From Rhyacichthys aspro (taxonomy: Eukaryota; Chordata; Actinopteri; Gobiiformes; Rhyacichthyidae), in NCBI GenBank assembly GCA_036850595.1, contig CM072156.1, positions 7,309,441 to 7,373,440 on the forward strand: DNA of 64,000 bases, in the 5' to 3' direction. A program made the translations under genes and the position numbers. This document shows positions 12,601 to 25,753 of the stretch, one piece after another. The notes below the pieces were generated by a model. The model did no database searches, had not been told where the DNA came from, and saw nothing but the letters and a program-made list of their open reading frames with translations. Positions within the stretch are counted from its first letter, which is position 1, and each line of letters opens with the position of its first letter.

Positions 12601-15600
12601 GCGGTGCAATCATCCATCCCATTTCCAAAACTCCATCCCCCCAGGTCCCTCTCACACACCCACCGTGACTCCATGACACTAAACGAATGCTGAATAAATG
12701 TCTCCTGGCTGCTATCTACCTATCTAATTATTCTTTTTTTCATTAAATGGGTGAATCAGATTCTAATTAGCTAGGCTGTCATTCAGCAGCCTGGGAGCTG
12801 GAGATGGGGAGCCGGTATTGGACAGCTGAGCGTGCATGTGTGTGTGATAGCATATGGTCCCCTCTCTGTCCCCAGGGCCAGGTAGAGGTCTCTGGTAATT
12901 ACTTTTGTTGCACCAGGAAAGAAAGGCAGTGGAGAGCAGGAAGGAAGGCAGCGAGAACCAATCAGGTGCTAGCTCTGTGATTAAAGCTAAATCACCTGTA
13001 TCGGAATTCAGTTTGAAGCGACTATGTTCACTCTGTATGTTAAATAATAGTTCAATAATTGACACGTTGTCTTCATGCTTAGAGAGAAAATGGGTTTTAC
13101 ATACAGAGAGATTGATCATGTTTGGATATTTAATGTTAGCATTTTGGAACTAGTTTGTGCTCTAACAATGCATTTTGATTTCAGAGGTAAATGTAAGTCT
13201 TCTATAGGTGGATCTCTTTGGCATTTTATACTTTGATATCAGATTATCATTGTCAGTGTTAAATAGCATCCATTGTTGTTGTATGTGCTGGTTCAGGCCA
13301 AAATCTTGAGTCAGGTTGGGGCAATGGATGGGTTTCAAAACTTGTAGGACTTGCCATTGGAGATTGAAATGTGCATCTTTACCCCAGAGTAACTTTTGAC
13401 GTCAGAAGGTATAGTTGGGAAAAAAGGCAATGTGTATTTTTTACATTTAGCAAATTAAAGTGTGAAAGTTCAGTAAAATGTAAAAATTACTTGTCAAGCT
13501 AGCTTTAAGTTGTATATTACACACATTGCAAACATTATTTCTTAATTTTTTACAGAAAGTATGACCCACCAAAGTTTTCCTTTTGTGTGTTCATTTTCAC
13601 CTAATCCCTATTTGTTTGTATTGACATGATACTTTATATTGTACATCTTTATCCCACTAGCCGTTAAACAATCAATGATCAGATGTGTCATGATGATAAT
13701 ATCAACATTCGGCCTGTATTGCTAAAGGATGCCTTCAGCTTCAGTTCATGAGGTGGGCCAAGGAATAAAAACAACTTGCTTTCCCCAATTTGTCCAGGTT
13801 TTGAGTCTGTTTTAGAAGCAGGTGAAAGCCGTAAAAAGAAATAAAGCTGAGAAGTTGGTTGTGTATCATTTACTATGTCTTTCTAACTAATTGGCTCTCA
13901 TGAGGCTCCGAGCTCCAGCAGAAGACACTTCTTCCCGTTCCCATCCTGCCACTACCACTATCATCCCTGGGAACACACTTCACTGACCATTGTGCCTTTA
14001 TGTGCACGTGGAAGTGTTCTCAATGCGGCTCAGATTGGTTTTATATGTGACAGCCATTTCCTGTCTGATTGGATCCAGCGCGTCTGTTTGTACAAAGCCT
14101 GTTTGAATTAGTAGAATTGATGTAAAACACTTGAGAAATGACTATCCTTCCCAGATAAGATAAACATCAACTCATCAGGAATTCTCAGCCCGCCACGACC
14201 GACCGAACAAGCCTGCCAAAGTTTTTCATCACCAGACCTCGCGCTGAATGTCAATGGCCCCGTCGCAACTGATTCACATTCTAGTCCTATCGCAGGCCCC
14301 TTGTGCTCCGGGGACCAGCTAAAGATTTTGTTTTGGGAAGGATTGTGAAATTTGTAGGACCTTCGCGTTTGGCGCCTTGTTTTGTGCATGCCTGCTGTTC
14401 GGAGTTTTAATTGCAGAGGAAAAACAAAGCAAAAAGGACCTGCCTTGTTTTAGAGGACAGTCCCATGCGCTCGAAGGGGAGTGTACAAGACGGTGTTTGG
14501 AAGTAAAGGCTGGTGGGAATTTGGATTTGGTCGATGTGAGAACAAAAACATTCCTGCATAATGTACATTTCTGAAAACTCAACGTACTCTGCCTCCTACA
14601 CACACTTCACGTTTCTGTAAATGGCCGATTGTTTCACACTTCAACCCTCGAGTTTGAAAAAGATATTTACTTTTGCCTACTCCAGACCATTTCTCATGTT
14701 TTCCAAAAGGCGCAAGCTCTAATTTTTGGTGTTCTTGCAGATATGCCATATTTCAAGCTAGCACACTGTCCATCTTCTTGTGAGTCGTCTTTAAAATTGA
14801 GAACTTTGGATGCTCTGGTCTTGGAGACTCACTCTGGCTCTACTCATACCTTCTTTTTTTTTATTTACTGTGGCCTTAACGACAACACAACTCTTGCCAT
14901 GTCTAAGTAAAGAAGTTGTTTGGAACTTGACGAATGATTACATCCTCTCTCTTCAGTTCAACTGCTTTGACTCCCTTTGTGCTCCCAGTTGTCAACAAAA
15001 GGAGAACACTGACAGAATGCAAACATGTTGAAGGAAAACATATCTGCAGAGACTTTATCCGAGTACATCAACACAACAGTTCACCTGCACTGACCCGGGC
15101 CTTTCATTCCACACCGTTTGACAGAATAAAAATGTAGCCCCCCAGAATAGTCGGAGTGTGGACATCCTTGACTAGGCTACTGTCAGCGTGTCCTTTTGTG
15201 CATCCTTTTGTGACCTCTGCAGATTGTGTCCAGATAGCACCACCTGCATCTTTCACAGCACAGTACACAACACTGTATGTGGGTTTATGAATAGAGGACA
15301 CTGTGACCTGCAACTTGTTGTTATTCAAGGTTTCAATTTAGTTATATGCAGAATTCTAAAAGCTTGACTTCAAAATATCAAACTAGGCCACTCTTTCATT
15401 TTCACAGATAATAAATACAATGTTGTTGAATGCACCTTTTTTATACCAAAAGCTATAAGATTCTTAGTCCTTGAAAACACAACCTTCGAGGATAAAGTGT
15501 TTTGAGAACCCTCCAAACTCTTATGATTATGATTAAACATTTTCTATCATTCAAGTTTCATTAATTGTAATTGCTTCTCCTGAAAACACCAGGTTCAAAA

Positions 15601-18100
15601 AGTTGTCTGTTTTGGGGCAGTGTTCACAGTGCCCCTAGAGGCCTGGCAGTCACACAGCATTTTCAACACATAAAGGCAGATTTTTCTTAAATATGCAACA
15701 GACAGACATATTTCTTTTGGAATCAAGTTAACAGCCCATCAGAAACAACATCAGTACATAATATTAAACAAGTCCTATATTCGTATTGTTTTTTATTTAT
15801 TTTTTTATTTATTTTGTGAATGACCTGTGATCAGCAAGCAATAAACCAGAGAAAGCAACAAAGAATGGACAATAATTACAGTAAAGAGTGCTTTCAAACA
15901 TATATTGTCCATGGTTTAACCCTCAAATCTGCATGTCTATCTACACACAATTTTTAAATCATAGCTTTGAAGAATATTCTTTTCTGTGTCCTTGAACGCA
16001 TTTTATACTTACAGTTCTGGATTGCTGCTAATGTTCTGAGTTATTACATTAATACATTTTAAATGGAAGAAGTTTACTGCCTAATTCATTCATTTTGTAA
16101 CAATCATCATCACAACATTGTTAAAAAAAATCACTTTCTCTCGGGACTTTGTTTACCCGTGTGTTTCTGCGCTCAGTGTGGGTGTTCTGACAGTCCAGCC
16201 AGCTCACCACATCTGGCGTTGTTTGAAAGTACACTGTTATTTCGGCAATTAGGCTTAAAAACAAATAGAATAGCTTGGCTTTACGCTCGCCTGTCTCCGT
16301 CTATAAATGCCAGCGTTTACACACACACACACTCACGTTGTTGGGTCGCACTCGCAACACGAGCAGGTCACACACGCACGTAATGACATAATGACAGTCG
16401 CTGTTTATGTTTGTCATCCATTTTTCATGGCCAATTAGGTGAAATGGAGAGCATGTCTGAGTGAAACCTCAGCTATGGCAGGAAATATCAGGCTTTAGTG
16501 GATTCAGAGAGTGGCTTTGGAATTAGATGTGAGTGGAGTACATCAAGTGCATATGACAACCAGATCTATGAAAACACTCATTACTTTACACCAGAGAGCA
16601 TAAAAGTAACATTTCAGCACATAATTCCATTTAAAAGTATGTCTCATGTGATTTACGTGTGTTTTCGGCATCGACAGAAAGTAGGTTGGGGTGGTGGATG
16701 GACACTTGGCACCGAGGACTTTATATGGGACAGTCAGTTCCTGTCCCAAAATAAAGTTGGCATTCAATTTAATAGTTAATTGCACTTTTTTATTTTTTTT
16801 TATTAAATAGATTGTAGAGATTCATATTTTGGATTGTTTTTCTTTAGAATTAGAGGCATTGTTATCTAAATTGTTTTCTAAATTTAAGTGTGTGGTGTTC
16901 TTGTCTAAACATGCCAATAAATGTTGTTTTATTCTGTTAAAAACTCAAGTACTGCAAGATTTTTGCACCACTTAAATCTATCCTTAATCTACCTTTATAT
17001 CATTTAACACATAATCATATTTACGTGATTGTCAGGTTATAAATGTGTAATAAATATGTGCGCTCATATAAAAAACAATACCAACTCACTATTTGGCATC
17101 CAACAGGTCATCATTTACATTTGTCAGTTGTTTTTTATGACTTTATGACTTGATGAACGTTCTTCCTGTGTTGTAATAACCAAATTATAAACATTTTATT
17201 AGCCCGTTAAGCATAACCTTGAAAAGAACTAATTTTACAAAGCATTAAAAAAGGTGACCTCTCTTCTCTCACTCTGGAAACAATATATATAGACACACTA
17301 GATTTGTGATATAATATTCCTATTTCCATATTCCATGCATACTGTATGTATTGTATTGTGGTGTCACCGATGAAGACCTTTGCAGTCTACAGTAAAGTTT
17401 CATCTCTTTCGGAGCGGCACATCAATCACAGCAGATTAGCTGACACCTCTTCTACCCACACTGCTCTGCTGCCTCCGGGCCCTGACTGATAGGTGGGGGC
17501 CACAAAAACAACACTCGTCTGATATCTAACAGAAATCCGCACACACACATACCCATACGCTCTTATTCTGTCTTTGTTTTTCTCTCGCTCCAGTCATTTT
17601 TCTGCCCACTCACCGGATCACTCTTTTTTCACGTGTGTGATTTCCAAGTGGCTCTGGTCTGAGTGTGTGTAAATGCAGTAAAAGCAGTCTCTGAGAAATT
17701 TCTGTAAATCGCTGGTGAGTGAAATAGAAAAGATTACTATTGTATTTCTGCATTCAAACGTTAACGTTACAGTTGACCCTTGAAGTGGTTATGTTCTAGT
17801 GATATCTTTTTGGTTTTGCAGAAGTAGTTATGTTTGGAAAATAAATTATTGTTAGATTTAGTGAGAGTTTGTTTGTTTTAGTTTAAATATAATTAATTGA
17901 GTTAGCTATTTGTCACATTTTGTAGACATTTTTTTTTATTGTCTTTCCTTAACCTTAGACAGATTTTACTTGACTTAATTCTCTTTCACTTTCACTTACT
18001 CTTGTTGTTAATGGTAACTGTCTAATCCCAAATACAGTGTTTCTTTTTCACAAAATGCAATGAACAAATACCATTAAGTACGCCATTACTCTACATATTA
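9700..18100. other. Mostly featureless AT-rich intron
   Basis: Long AT-rich stretch with scattered homopolymer runs (for example T runs near 10501 and 10928) and an (AC)7 run at 16319-16332. A few GC-richer patches (12600-12960, 14010-14500) could be conserved elements, but I saw no decisive motif. No coding exon or RNA gene recognised. Confidence 0.5.
10793..10810. other. Perfect 18-bp palindrome
   Basis: CCCTGAAAGCTTTCAGGG is its own reverse complement. Flanking GACC (left) and GGTC (right) weakly extend the symmetry. It could be a dimeric factor site or a chance hairpin; no mobile-element boundary is evident. Confidence 0.8.
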
Positions 18101-18179
18101 GTGCTGTGTTGTGAACATGTGTGATTACGCTCTGGTATGGCTGTGTCTATACTGTACTCACCTGACTGTGGTGTTTCTC

Positions 18180-18340
18180 AGCTGTGGCTCCTCGCCCACT
18201 GAGCTCAGTATCAGGCTGATCAAACATTCAGCGCTCTGTGAGCCCGATCACACAGGCTGAGCAGCCGATCCCTGACGGCAGCAGGTCCAGATTACGGACT
18301 CTGCCGGACCGTTGAGTCGAGCCACGAGGTTCTACCCTGA
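18180..18340. promoter_or_regulatory. Possible conserved non-coding block
   Basis: GC-richer, CpG-retaining stretch in AT-rich surroundings (CCCGATCACACAGGCTGAGC near 18242, GCCGGACCGTTGAGTCGAGC near 18302). No coding signal. The composition argues for constraint, or a GC-rich old repeat; I cannot tell which. Confidence 0.2.
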
Positions 18341-19479
18341 CGCAGAGTGGGGCTGTTAAAATGTGGAGGCTCTTAATAACTCCACAGTGACAATTTACGC
18401 CATTATATTGACAAGTGAAAGTGTTGAATCTGTCACCGATAAAGTTCAACTTTTAGTGGGAAGAAAACGCCATCTTAAAGAACACCCTGTTGATTTTGGA
18501 CACTGAGACAATGCCAATGGAGTGAAACTTTGCCTTGTAAATGACAGTAAACCTTGAAGCCTATTCTCAGAAAAGAAATAAAGTCTGTAAAAACAACATA
18601 AAATCATTGGCGCCTAGTTTACTGTATGTAAATGTGGCCTGCACAGATGACTGCCATCATTTACAGGGATAAAGTGTGTAAATGTATCACAACTGGTGCA
18701 AACTGGCCAGACTGGTTCCACCGTGTGGTCAGTGTAAATAGTCACTGAGGCTGATAAAAGCAAATGGACTGTTGAAAACATGTGACCACAAATAATACAA
18801 ACAAAACTGAAAATGACTTTTCCCTTGTCGTTTTCCAATAAAGGATTCTCTCAAGAGTCAAAGCTTAATAACCATATGGAAGTATCGAATGTACTGCAAA
18901 GAAATGAGTGGACTGAAATTAAATATGTGCTATAAGCTTGTATTTAAATCTTCTATCTTTGATTAAAGCTTAATTAGGCGATTGAATCAATTAAAATGTC
19001 CAAAATCTTGTAAAAAAAATAAAAAAATACAAGTAATAATAGGGATTTATCATAGTTGCATTATGTTGAAAATTTACCTTACAACCATAGTGTGGCTAAA
19101 TCCTCTTTTTTGTGTGTAACACAAAAATATACCGCACGTCTACTTTATTTCCTATGCAAACGTGTAACAATTACATTTTTTTTGTGGTAGTAGTAGAACA
19201 TAAGACTTATATAAGACTTTTAGAGCAGAGAGTGAAGAAAAGGACACAAACAATTAGATATCGTCGGCAATTGACCGTGATTACAAATGTTTGGAATGTT
19301 GTTTTGGAAAAGTCCGCCTACTCCACCTTTAAAGACCGAGGTTGACTCATCTGTGAAGGAAATGAGATGAGAAATGAATCACCTAAATGTTAAGAGATAC
19401 TCAATGTTAGAATAATAAGAGCCATCTGTTGGGCTCTCGTTTGAGAATGAGGCCAATCACTTTGTAACATCCCCACGCA

Positions 19480-19775
19480 GTATTTGTCGTCCTCACCAAC
19501 ATGAATCATATTCTGTTACGAAAGCTTCCACGAGGCACCTGTAGATCGCGCCATTGTGAATCCCATTGTGTCTGACTTGCTTGAGTAGAGCGGTAATGTC
19601 TGCCCGTGGGACTAGCTAAACTTGGCGGACCACACAGGGCGAGGAGACGTGTTAGCGGTGTGCACTTTTTGTGAGACTGCGCTGTGCCTTTTCTTGATTA
19701 ATGGAGTGTGAAGGGATTATGCTGATTCAGTTCATAACTAGGGCACGGCGACACAGTCATTAAACAGGTGAGAGT
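19480..19775. promoter_or_regulatory. Candidate enhancer / conserved non-coding element with OTX-type site
   Basis: The block retains CpGs. It contains GGGATTA at 19713-19719 (reverse complement TAATCCC, the OTX/PITX/CRX core) close to ATTAAT at 19697-19702. No reading frame is plausible across it. It is placed within the first intron of an axon-guidance gene, where such elements are common. Function is inferred. Confidence 0.3.
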
Positions 19776-21594
19776 GTGTGTGTGTCCTTGCGTGGCTTGT
19801 TGTTCCACCTCGCAGCCAGGTGAATGGAGACGCCGTGAGTGAAGTGTAAACGTCCCCGGTCCCTTTTGTCCTCTGGGCCAAAGGCAAACAAACGCACAGA
19901 GCTCTCAGTAATCCCCTCCTCGAGCCTTATCTAAACTACACCTGAGAGCTCGGAAAGGGCACGGCGGGACGGGACGGAGGGGTGTGAACGCAGGGAGACG
20001 GAAGAGTGAAAGAAGTGTTTGAAAAAGGACAGGGAAAGATGAGAGAGAAAGTGATAGTATGGGATTAGTGGTAGTGTAGGTGTAGATTACAAATGTAACA
20101 GGGAGAAGATTAGATGGACACTCTGAGGCAGGTTTACACTAATGCGGTTCTAAAATACAAACAATATTAATATGGCTTCAGGAAGTTGGGAAAAAAAAGT
20201 TCTGGCAAAGTAATGTGCTAGGCCTCTTTTCATATAGTGACGGGTTATGGGCATAATGCCAAGTAAAAGTGCAAATATGGACAAAGATTGTTTTTTATTA
20301 TGCTTTTATTTTACAGTACCGTGATAAATTCAAATACATTAGCCTGGACGTACATGAAGTCCACATTTTTGTGTTTCTTAAAATAAAATGGGTCTGAACC
20401 ATTTTCAGATCTAAATGTTGACTCTATGTATTTTAAACCTCACATAGTTTACATTTAAATAAAGAATGTTGGTGTATAAAGCATACACCTATAAATAATA
20501 AAGGTGTATGTCATTTAACGTCCAGTAATTCTATTGTAAAGTCACATATAGAACAAGGAATAACCATTATGTTTTTGTGTCTGAAGTTAAAGGTCTGATA
20601 ATAGATCCTCCCAAACTCTGACATCAAGATTCCACTGCATGAACCCCATACTCAAAATGTCAAAACATGTATGTCATTATAGCATAGATATACAAGTAAA
20701 ACCACATATTACATTGACGCATATGTGAAAGCAATAAGTGCAAAAATTGTATTTGGCCTTGAAACATTTTTCATCACAGTGTAAAAAGAAGAAAAACTAA
20801 AACATAGTCATTTTCTTCCTAATGCAAGAGCTGGGGTTGATTGCACAGTTAAATTGTATGTGTGGGCAGGTTTGGTGATTCAAGTGCAATGAAAAAACTA
20901 TTTATTTCTATATTCACAGCTATTTTCTTGAATGTGCCTCCATATTCAGTTGTACAATGTTTACAAAGATTCTTAACTTGTCCCGAAACCCAGAAGAGAA
21001 TGATTTGAACAACAGAGAAAACACTGTCATCTGCATCTCACTTTCTTTGAGTTGACTTATTCCTGAGATAATGGAGCTATCGATTGTTTCACACAAACAA
21101 ATCGACATAGCCACCAGCTAAGTGTTGCCACTATCCAATCAGTATTTTCTGTCTTTTATTGGAGCACTTAAATGCCTAGGAGCACTTCTGCCCAACACAA
21201 GAAACAAAAGCGGTACACGAAATCTTTTTTTATTCTTGTGAATCAACAGAATATGAACAAAAACACAGTGTCACAGTGTCTTTGGAGGACGATGAGTAAA
21301 CCTCACTCTATTTCTTGCCAATTTCTTGAACCACTTAAGTGTAACATTTTCTTTTGTGTTTGAGATGCTACGATATGCTATTTTCTCAGCTGCTCTGATA
21401 AGGCAGATTCAAAAGGCCCAGACGGAGGTTACGAATGTTCAAACCTGCACACAATGTCTTCACTCTTATCCTTGCAAGTATGAAGATCTTAACGCTGTTG
21501 GCTTTTCATTTCACTTGTTAACCTGCTCACACAAGTTCTTTCGGAGCGTGTGGAAGGATTTGAAGGAGACAATGATTGCATTTCTCATGTCGTG

Positions 21595-21870
21595 AAACAG
21601 AAGCTGCGTCACAGACATTTTGCACACATTTGGCACAGATCAACACCTGCACACGGCCGACAAAGCGAGCACGCCGAGGACAGACAGGCAGACATCCGCT
21701 CTCTCACAAACACTTGGGGAGTGTTTATGTGAAATCCAATAAAGATAGCCCCAGCTGTCTGTCTGTCCTGATACTCTAAGTCTCCACAGCAATAATCACG
21801 TAACTTTTCAATCCGCCTCGGAGTCTGTCGTCTGGACGGAGAAGACGAGCGTGAGTGATGTGGCTGTTTC
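21595..21870. promoter_or_regulatory. Possible conserved non-coding block
   Basis: A CpG-retaining patch (CACGGCCGACAAAGCGAGCA near 21653; CGCCTCGGAGTCTGTCGTCT near 21814) lies within AT-rich intron. Overlapping short open frames on both strands look like by-products of the GC content. No recognised protein. Confidence 0.2.
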
Positions 21871-22609
21871 AAAGTGCTACCTAACCCTGTCCTGCAATGT
21901 GATATTTCTCATTGTCCCAACAGGCGCTTAAATCTTTGAATAAGGCTTGGATTATAATACTGTGTTCATATTCAGGCCTTGCAATAGTTTAAATTAGACT
22001 AAACATATTATATATTAAGAAAATATGTTTATTATTATACATATAGCCATCCATACCTATTCATTTTGCAAAATCCTGGGATCCTTTCCTTTGACAAATA
22101 TTTGCAAATGGCAGAAATTCTGTCAAACCAATCATAACAATTTGTCTAAAAGCAGCTGAGAGTTTGAAATTGATCTTGAAAGCACTTCACGTAGAAAATG
22201 TTGTGCAAAATATGATAAATAACCAAGACTGACACACATTTTGTGAACAGACAATATATACTTCCAACAATTTGCTGATATTACCTGAACTTAACCTGTT
22301 CAGGGATCCAATAAAAGAAGAAGGCCTCTGTAGTTTTAAAATCTGCTTTTATTGGACCTGGATGACTGAGAATCTCCACAGACATCCACAATTTAAACCA
22401 GAACAAATGTCATGTTTGATTTTACAATGAAGAACTACTAAACAAGACACAGATTTCCTATTTCAAAACGTGTTAGCTTCAAATGCCTACAAACAAATAC
22501 AGCATATTTACCTGTGGTTTCTTGTCCTAAGTGCCTTTTACACATGTCAGGATGCCTTATTAGAAATAGAACAGCATCACAGTGTCCAATTCAGCCATAA
22601 GGCATATCT

Positions 22610-22870
22610 TTGATGTCTATTCATTTGCATGTGCATCCACTGAGCGTCTTTTTGCTTTGTGAGTGCCGGTACATGATGAAGTGTCAGGCAACGAGCTGAT
22701 TGGCCATATGTCTCCGCAAATGAGCTCTTTATTTAATAAGGCCGGTGATCTAAATTGTCATTACTGTCAACATTTAACTGTGGCCCTCCCTGCCAGATGG
22801 TATTTGGTAATATATCACACAGATGAGCCTTCTCAGATTACACTTTTCTCGTTGCTTGATAACTTCATCT
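22610..22870. promoter_or_regulatory. Candidate enhancer with POU octamer and E-box
   Basis: It contains a perfect octamer ATTTGCAT (22623-22630), the POU-factor consensus. It also has the E-box CCAGATGG (22793-22800), a proneural bHLH-type site, plus ATTA cores. Homology to a known element cannot be tested here. The combination of POU and bHLH sites is typical of neural enhancers. Confidence 0.3.
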
Positions 22871-23279
22871 CAGATTAGGAAGGGATCCAATATTCATTTG
22901 GAGTGTCTGGGAGTGCCCTTTGGAGATCCCTCGATTTTTGGTTCACCCCTAGGCTTCTTTTGAATTTTAGTCTAGTGCCTTTCTTTGTTATTTTTTTTTG
23001 TATTTTCAAATCTACAACCAAGTGAAACCAGGCTAATGCTAAACTGCAAATCTCCTGAGGCACCAATCGCTTACACTGCTGACTTTATGAGATTACGTCA
23101 AGTTAAATGCGTGTACATATACCCTTAATGTAGGTCCTAAGTGCACTTCATAACTTTAGGGCCTATCCTAAAGGCCTGCTCTGGGGTGACACCACAGGCC
23201 TCTATTATTACATATCTCCTGAATGGCTATTATATCTGTCCGTCATCATTTTTGTCTTGACGTTGGTGAAAATACGTGA

Positions 23280-23560
23280 CTCGTTTCTGTTTTGACAATA
23301 CAAGACGATGAGGTCACTCACCAGTCAGTCCGACATCATAATGAGACGTGAGGCTAAAGTAAACCACAGCCACGCTAAATGCTCCGTGCTATTTAGGCTC
23401 ATAATACTTTCTTCTTTATTGCTTCCTGTCCCGTCAGATTTTGAGTGACCACAGCCAAGACTCTCCCCTGAGTGTGTGAGCGCGCATATACATTATGACA
23501 GTGAGCCGTATAGACAAGTGTCATATAATGACAGGGGCCAAGTCTAATAGAGTGGGACCA
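23280..23560. promoter_or_regulatory. Possible conserved non-coding block
   Basis: CpG-retaining sequence (GACGATGAGGTCACTC near 23303; GTGAGCGCGCATATAC near 23477) with an AGGTCA nuclear-receptor-type half site. No coding signal. Confidence 0.2.
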
Positions 23561-24569
23561 AAGCCAAGCGAGAGCGTAGGATTGATTTGGACCTATTCTG
23601 AGTAAATGGGAAATTGAATGAAGCCAGAAATATGGGCCAAATTTTAAGATGGATTTTGGACAAAGGAAAAGAGAGACTATTGATATAATGTTGATACTAT
23701 TGACTATTGTTTTATCATCTTCAAGGGGAAAGATAATTGATATTTCAAGTCAAATCAAATTATTGCCTGTGTTTTAATACGCAGCTCCACTTCTACTCAC
23801 ACTGTTCTATCTTCAAAATGAAGAGTAACTCATGCAATAAAAAAAAAAAAAACATAGACTCCAAGCTTCTTTCCTCTCTGTCAGAGCAATATTTTAACTG
23901 TTTTGCCAAGTATTTCCATTCCAAGATTTCTGGTTTGGATGGTTGAGTGGATTTAAAAAGATATTAGTCACAAAAAATCAGCTCCATCTTGGATCATCAG
24001 ACTCATGTGGCTCAAACGCAAAGTGCTTACATGCTCTGTTACTTTTCAATACCTGTCTAAAAGCTATGCGTGTGAAAAGTTTTCATTTGTCCCGAGATGT
24101 CTGTGAAAATCACCCACTTATTGCTTCTTTTTCTCTGGTTTTGTCCATCTCTGTCTTTGTCTGCCTCTCTCCCTGAAGGGGGTTAAGTGTTCAGGTTAAT
24201 TGCAGCCCCAAATGGAGCCCCTTCTAAAAGAGCCCATCCTTAATGCCTTATATTCTCTTCACTCTCCCCATCATCTGTTCTTTATTGTTTTAAAGCCGGC
24301 CTTCGGGGAATACTGCAAACCACTTCAGGCTTGTCGTGGTGTTGGAAAAGTACTTATGAGTTGTTAAGCTCTAGTACGTAATAGGACTCAGAGCTACGTT
24401 GTGCAGGAGCCACATATTGCTCGACTGTGCGTGAACTTGGGATTGAAGTCCTATGGCAAGACGGTGGAGATGTAACCGCAAACAAAAGCTCATTCTTTCC
24501 CTCCTTGATGCCTCCGTGTCTCGTTTCTTCCCGCTCATCTGTCATTCCCGCCGAGCTGCCAAAAGACAG

Positions 24570-24664
24570 CCAGGAGGTAGGGAATAGGAGCAGGGTAATA
24601 ACAGGGAGCGAAAGAAGAAGAGGGACGGAAGGATGGAAAGGGAGAGGGACAAAGAAACAGGAAG
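24570..24664. repeat. Purine-rich low-complexity tract
   Basis: About 90 bases are overwhelmingly A and G on the + strand (for example GGAAGGATGGAAAGGGAGAG near 24627), with few pyrimidine interruptions. Such tracts can form triplexes or act as exonic-type GA-rich signals; no function is shown. Confidence 0.6.
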
Positions 24665-25700
24665 CTTTGTGAAGGGATTGTGCAGTAAAGGAGAGTCAAG
24701 AAAAGTCTGTGGTTTTCACCTGTAATGTTGTAGAGACTTGTGTAGCTGGATATTTTAATTTGAAATGCATTTTTTTCCCCCATTGTGAGTGAATTGGTGC
24801 TAATGAGCAGGATGCATGTTGGGAGAGTGGATGGGACATCAAATTACATCCAGGACCTTGCCACTGGAGATCTGGCTTTGTTTCCCCCAAGCTGAGTTAC
24901 ATTTGAGTCCCAAAGTGGATCATTGCAGATATTTCTGACTTGCTGAAGATTTATTTTGGAGGTTCATGCATTAAACAGACTTTGATTTTAATTTGGATGC
25001 AAAAGTCTGGTTCTGTTTTGGCAGATGTTCCTATGCCCTGCTATCTTTCTATTGCCAAAGAAGTACTATTGCATGAACTTAAAACATAAAACCTAGTAAA
25101 AACCCAGATGAATAAATATGGTTACATCATTATTTAGTTAAACATACCATTCTCATCAATCTCTATTTTTTAACCCATAAACATTACTAGACAACCACCA
25201 TATTGGTTTCTAGGAACATTGTTTTACCACTATTTTTGATGACTGTGATTACAAAGTGTTCTATTTCTAGACAAATATCTGGCTGTGCTGTTTCCTTTGT
25301 GTCTGTTCCTCTTGGACGGCCACCGCTGTGCTTGAGGAAAGATTTACAGTAGATTTATTGTGGAGCTGCACCGCGCATCTCGCCCACCCCCTTCTCCCTC
25401 CGTCGGCCGAGCGTTCGTCTGTCACCCACTGCTTACTGCCACTCCACTCCTCTCTCTGTCGCTCTTTATTCACCTCTGTTTTCTACTCCATCTCTAATTC
25501 TATTCATGAGCGCCGCGCACTCCATCATCCTGTCCTCTTATATCTTTGTCTGCTCTTCATTTTCTCTCCACCTTTTTCTCCGCGCAAGGCGTAAGATGGA
25601 GGGATGGTGGAGGAAACTGTGGAGAAGGGAGAGATGGACGGATTAGGTGACAGTGATAAGCGATCGATCCCAAGGCCAAACAGCCCAGGGAGGATCACCC

Positions 25701-25753
25701 TACCCCCAACCCCCAACCCCCACTCACCTCCTACCTCCTACCTCCTACCTCCT
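25701..25753. repeat. Two adjoining short tandem arrays: ACCCCCA-like and (ACCTCCT)4
   Basis: A C-rich array of CCCCCAA-type units (about 25701-25722) runs into four exact copies of ACCTCCT (25726-25753). The whole is strongly strand-asymmetric, with a C-rich top strand. Confidence 0.85.
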
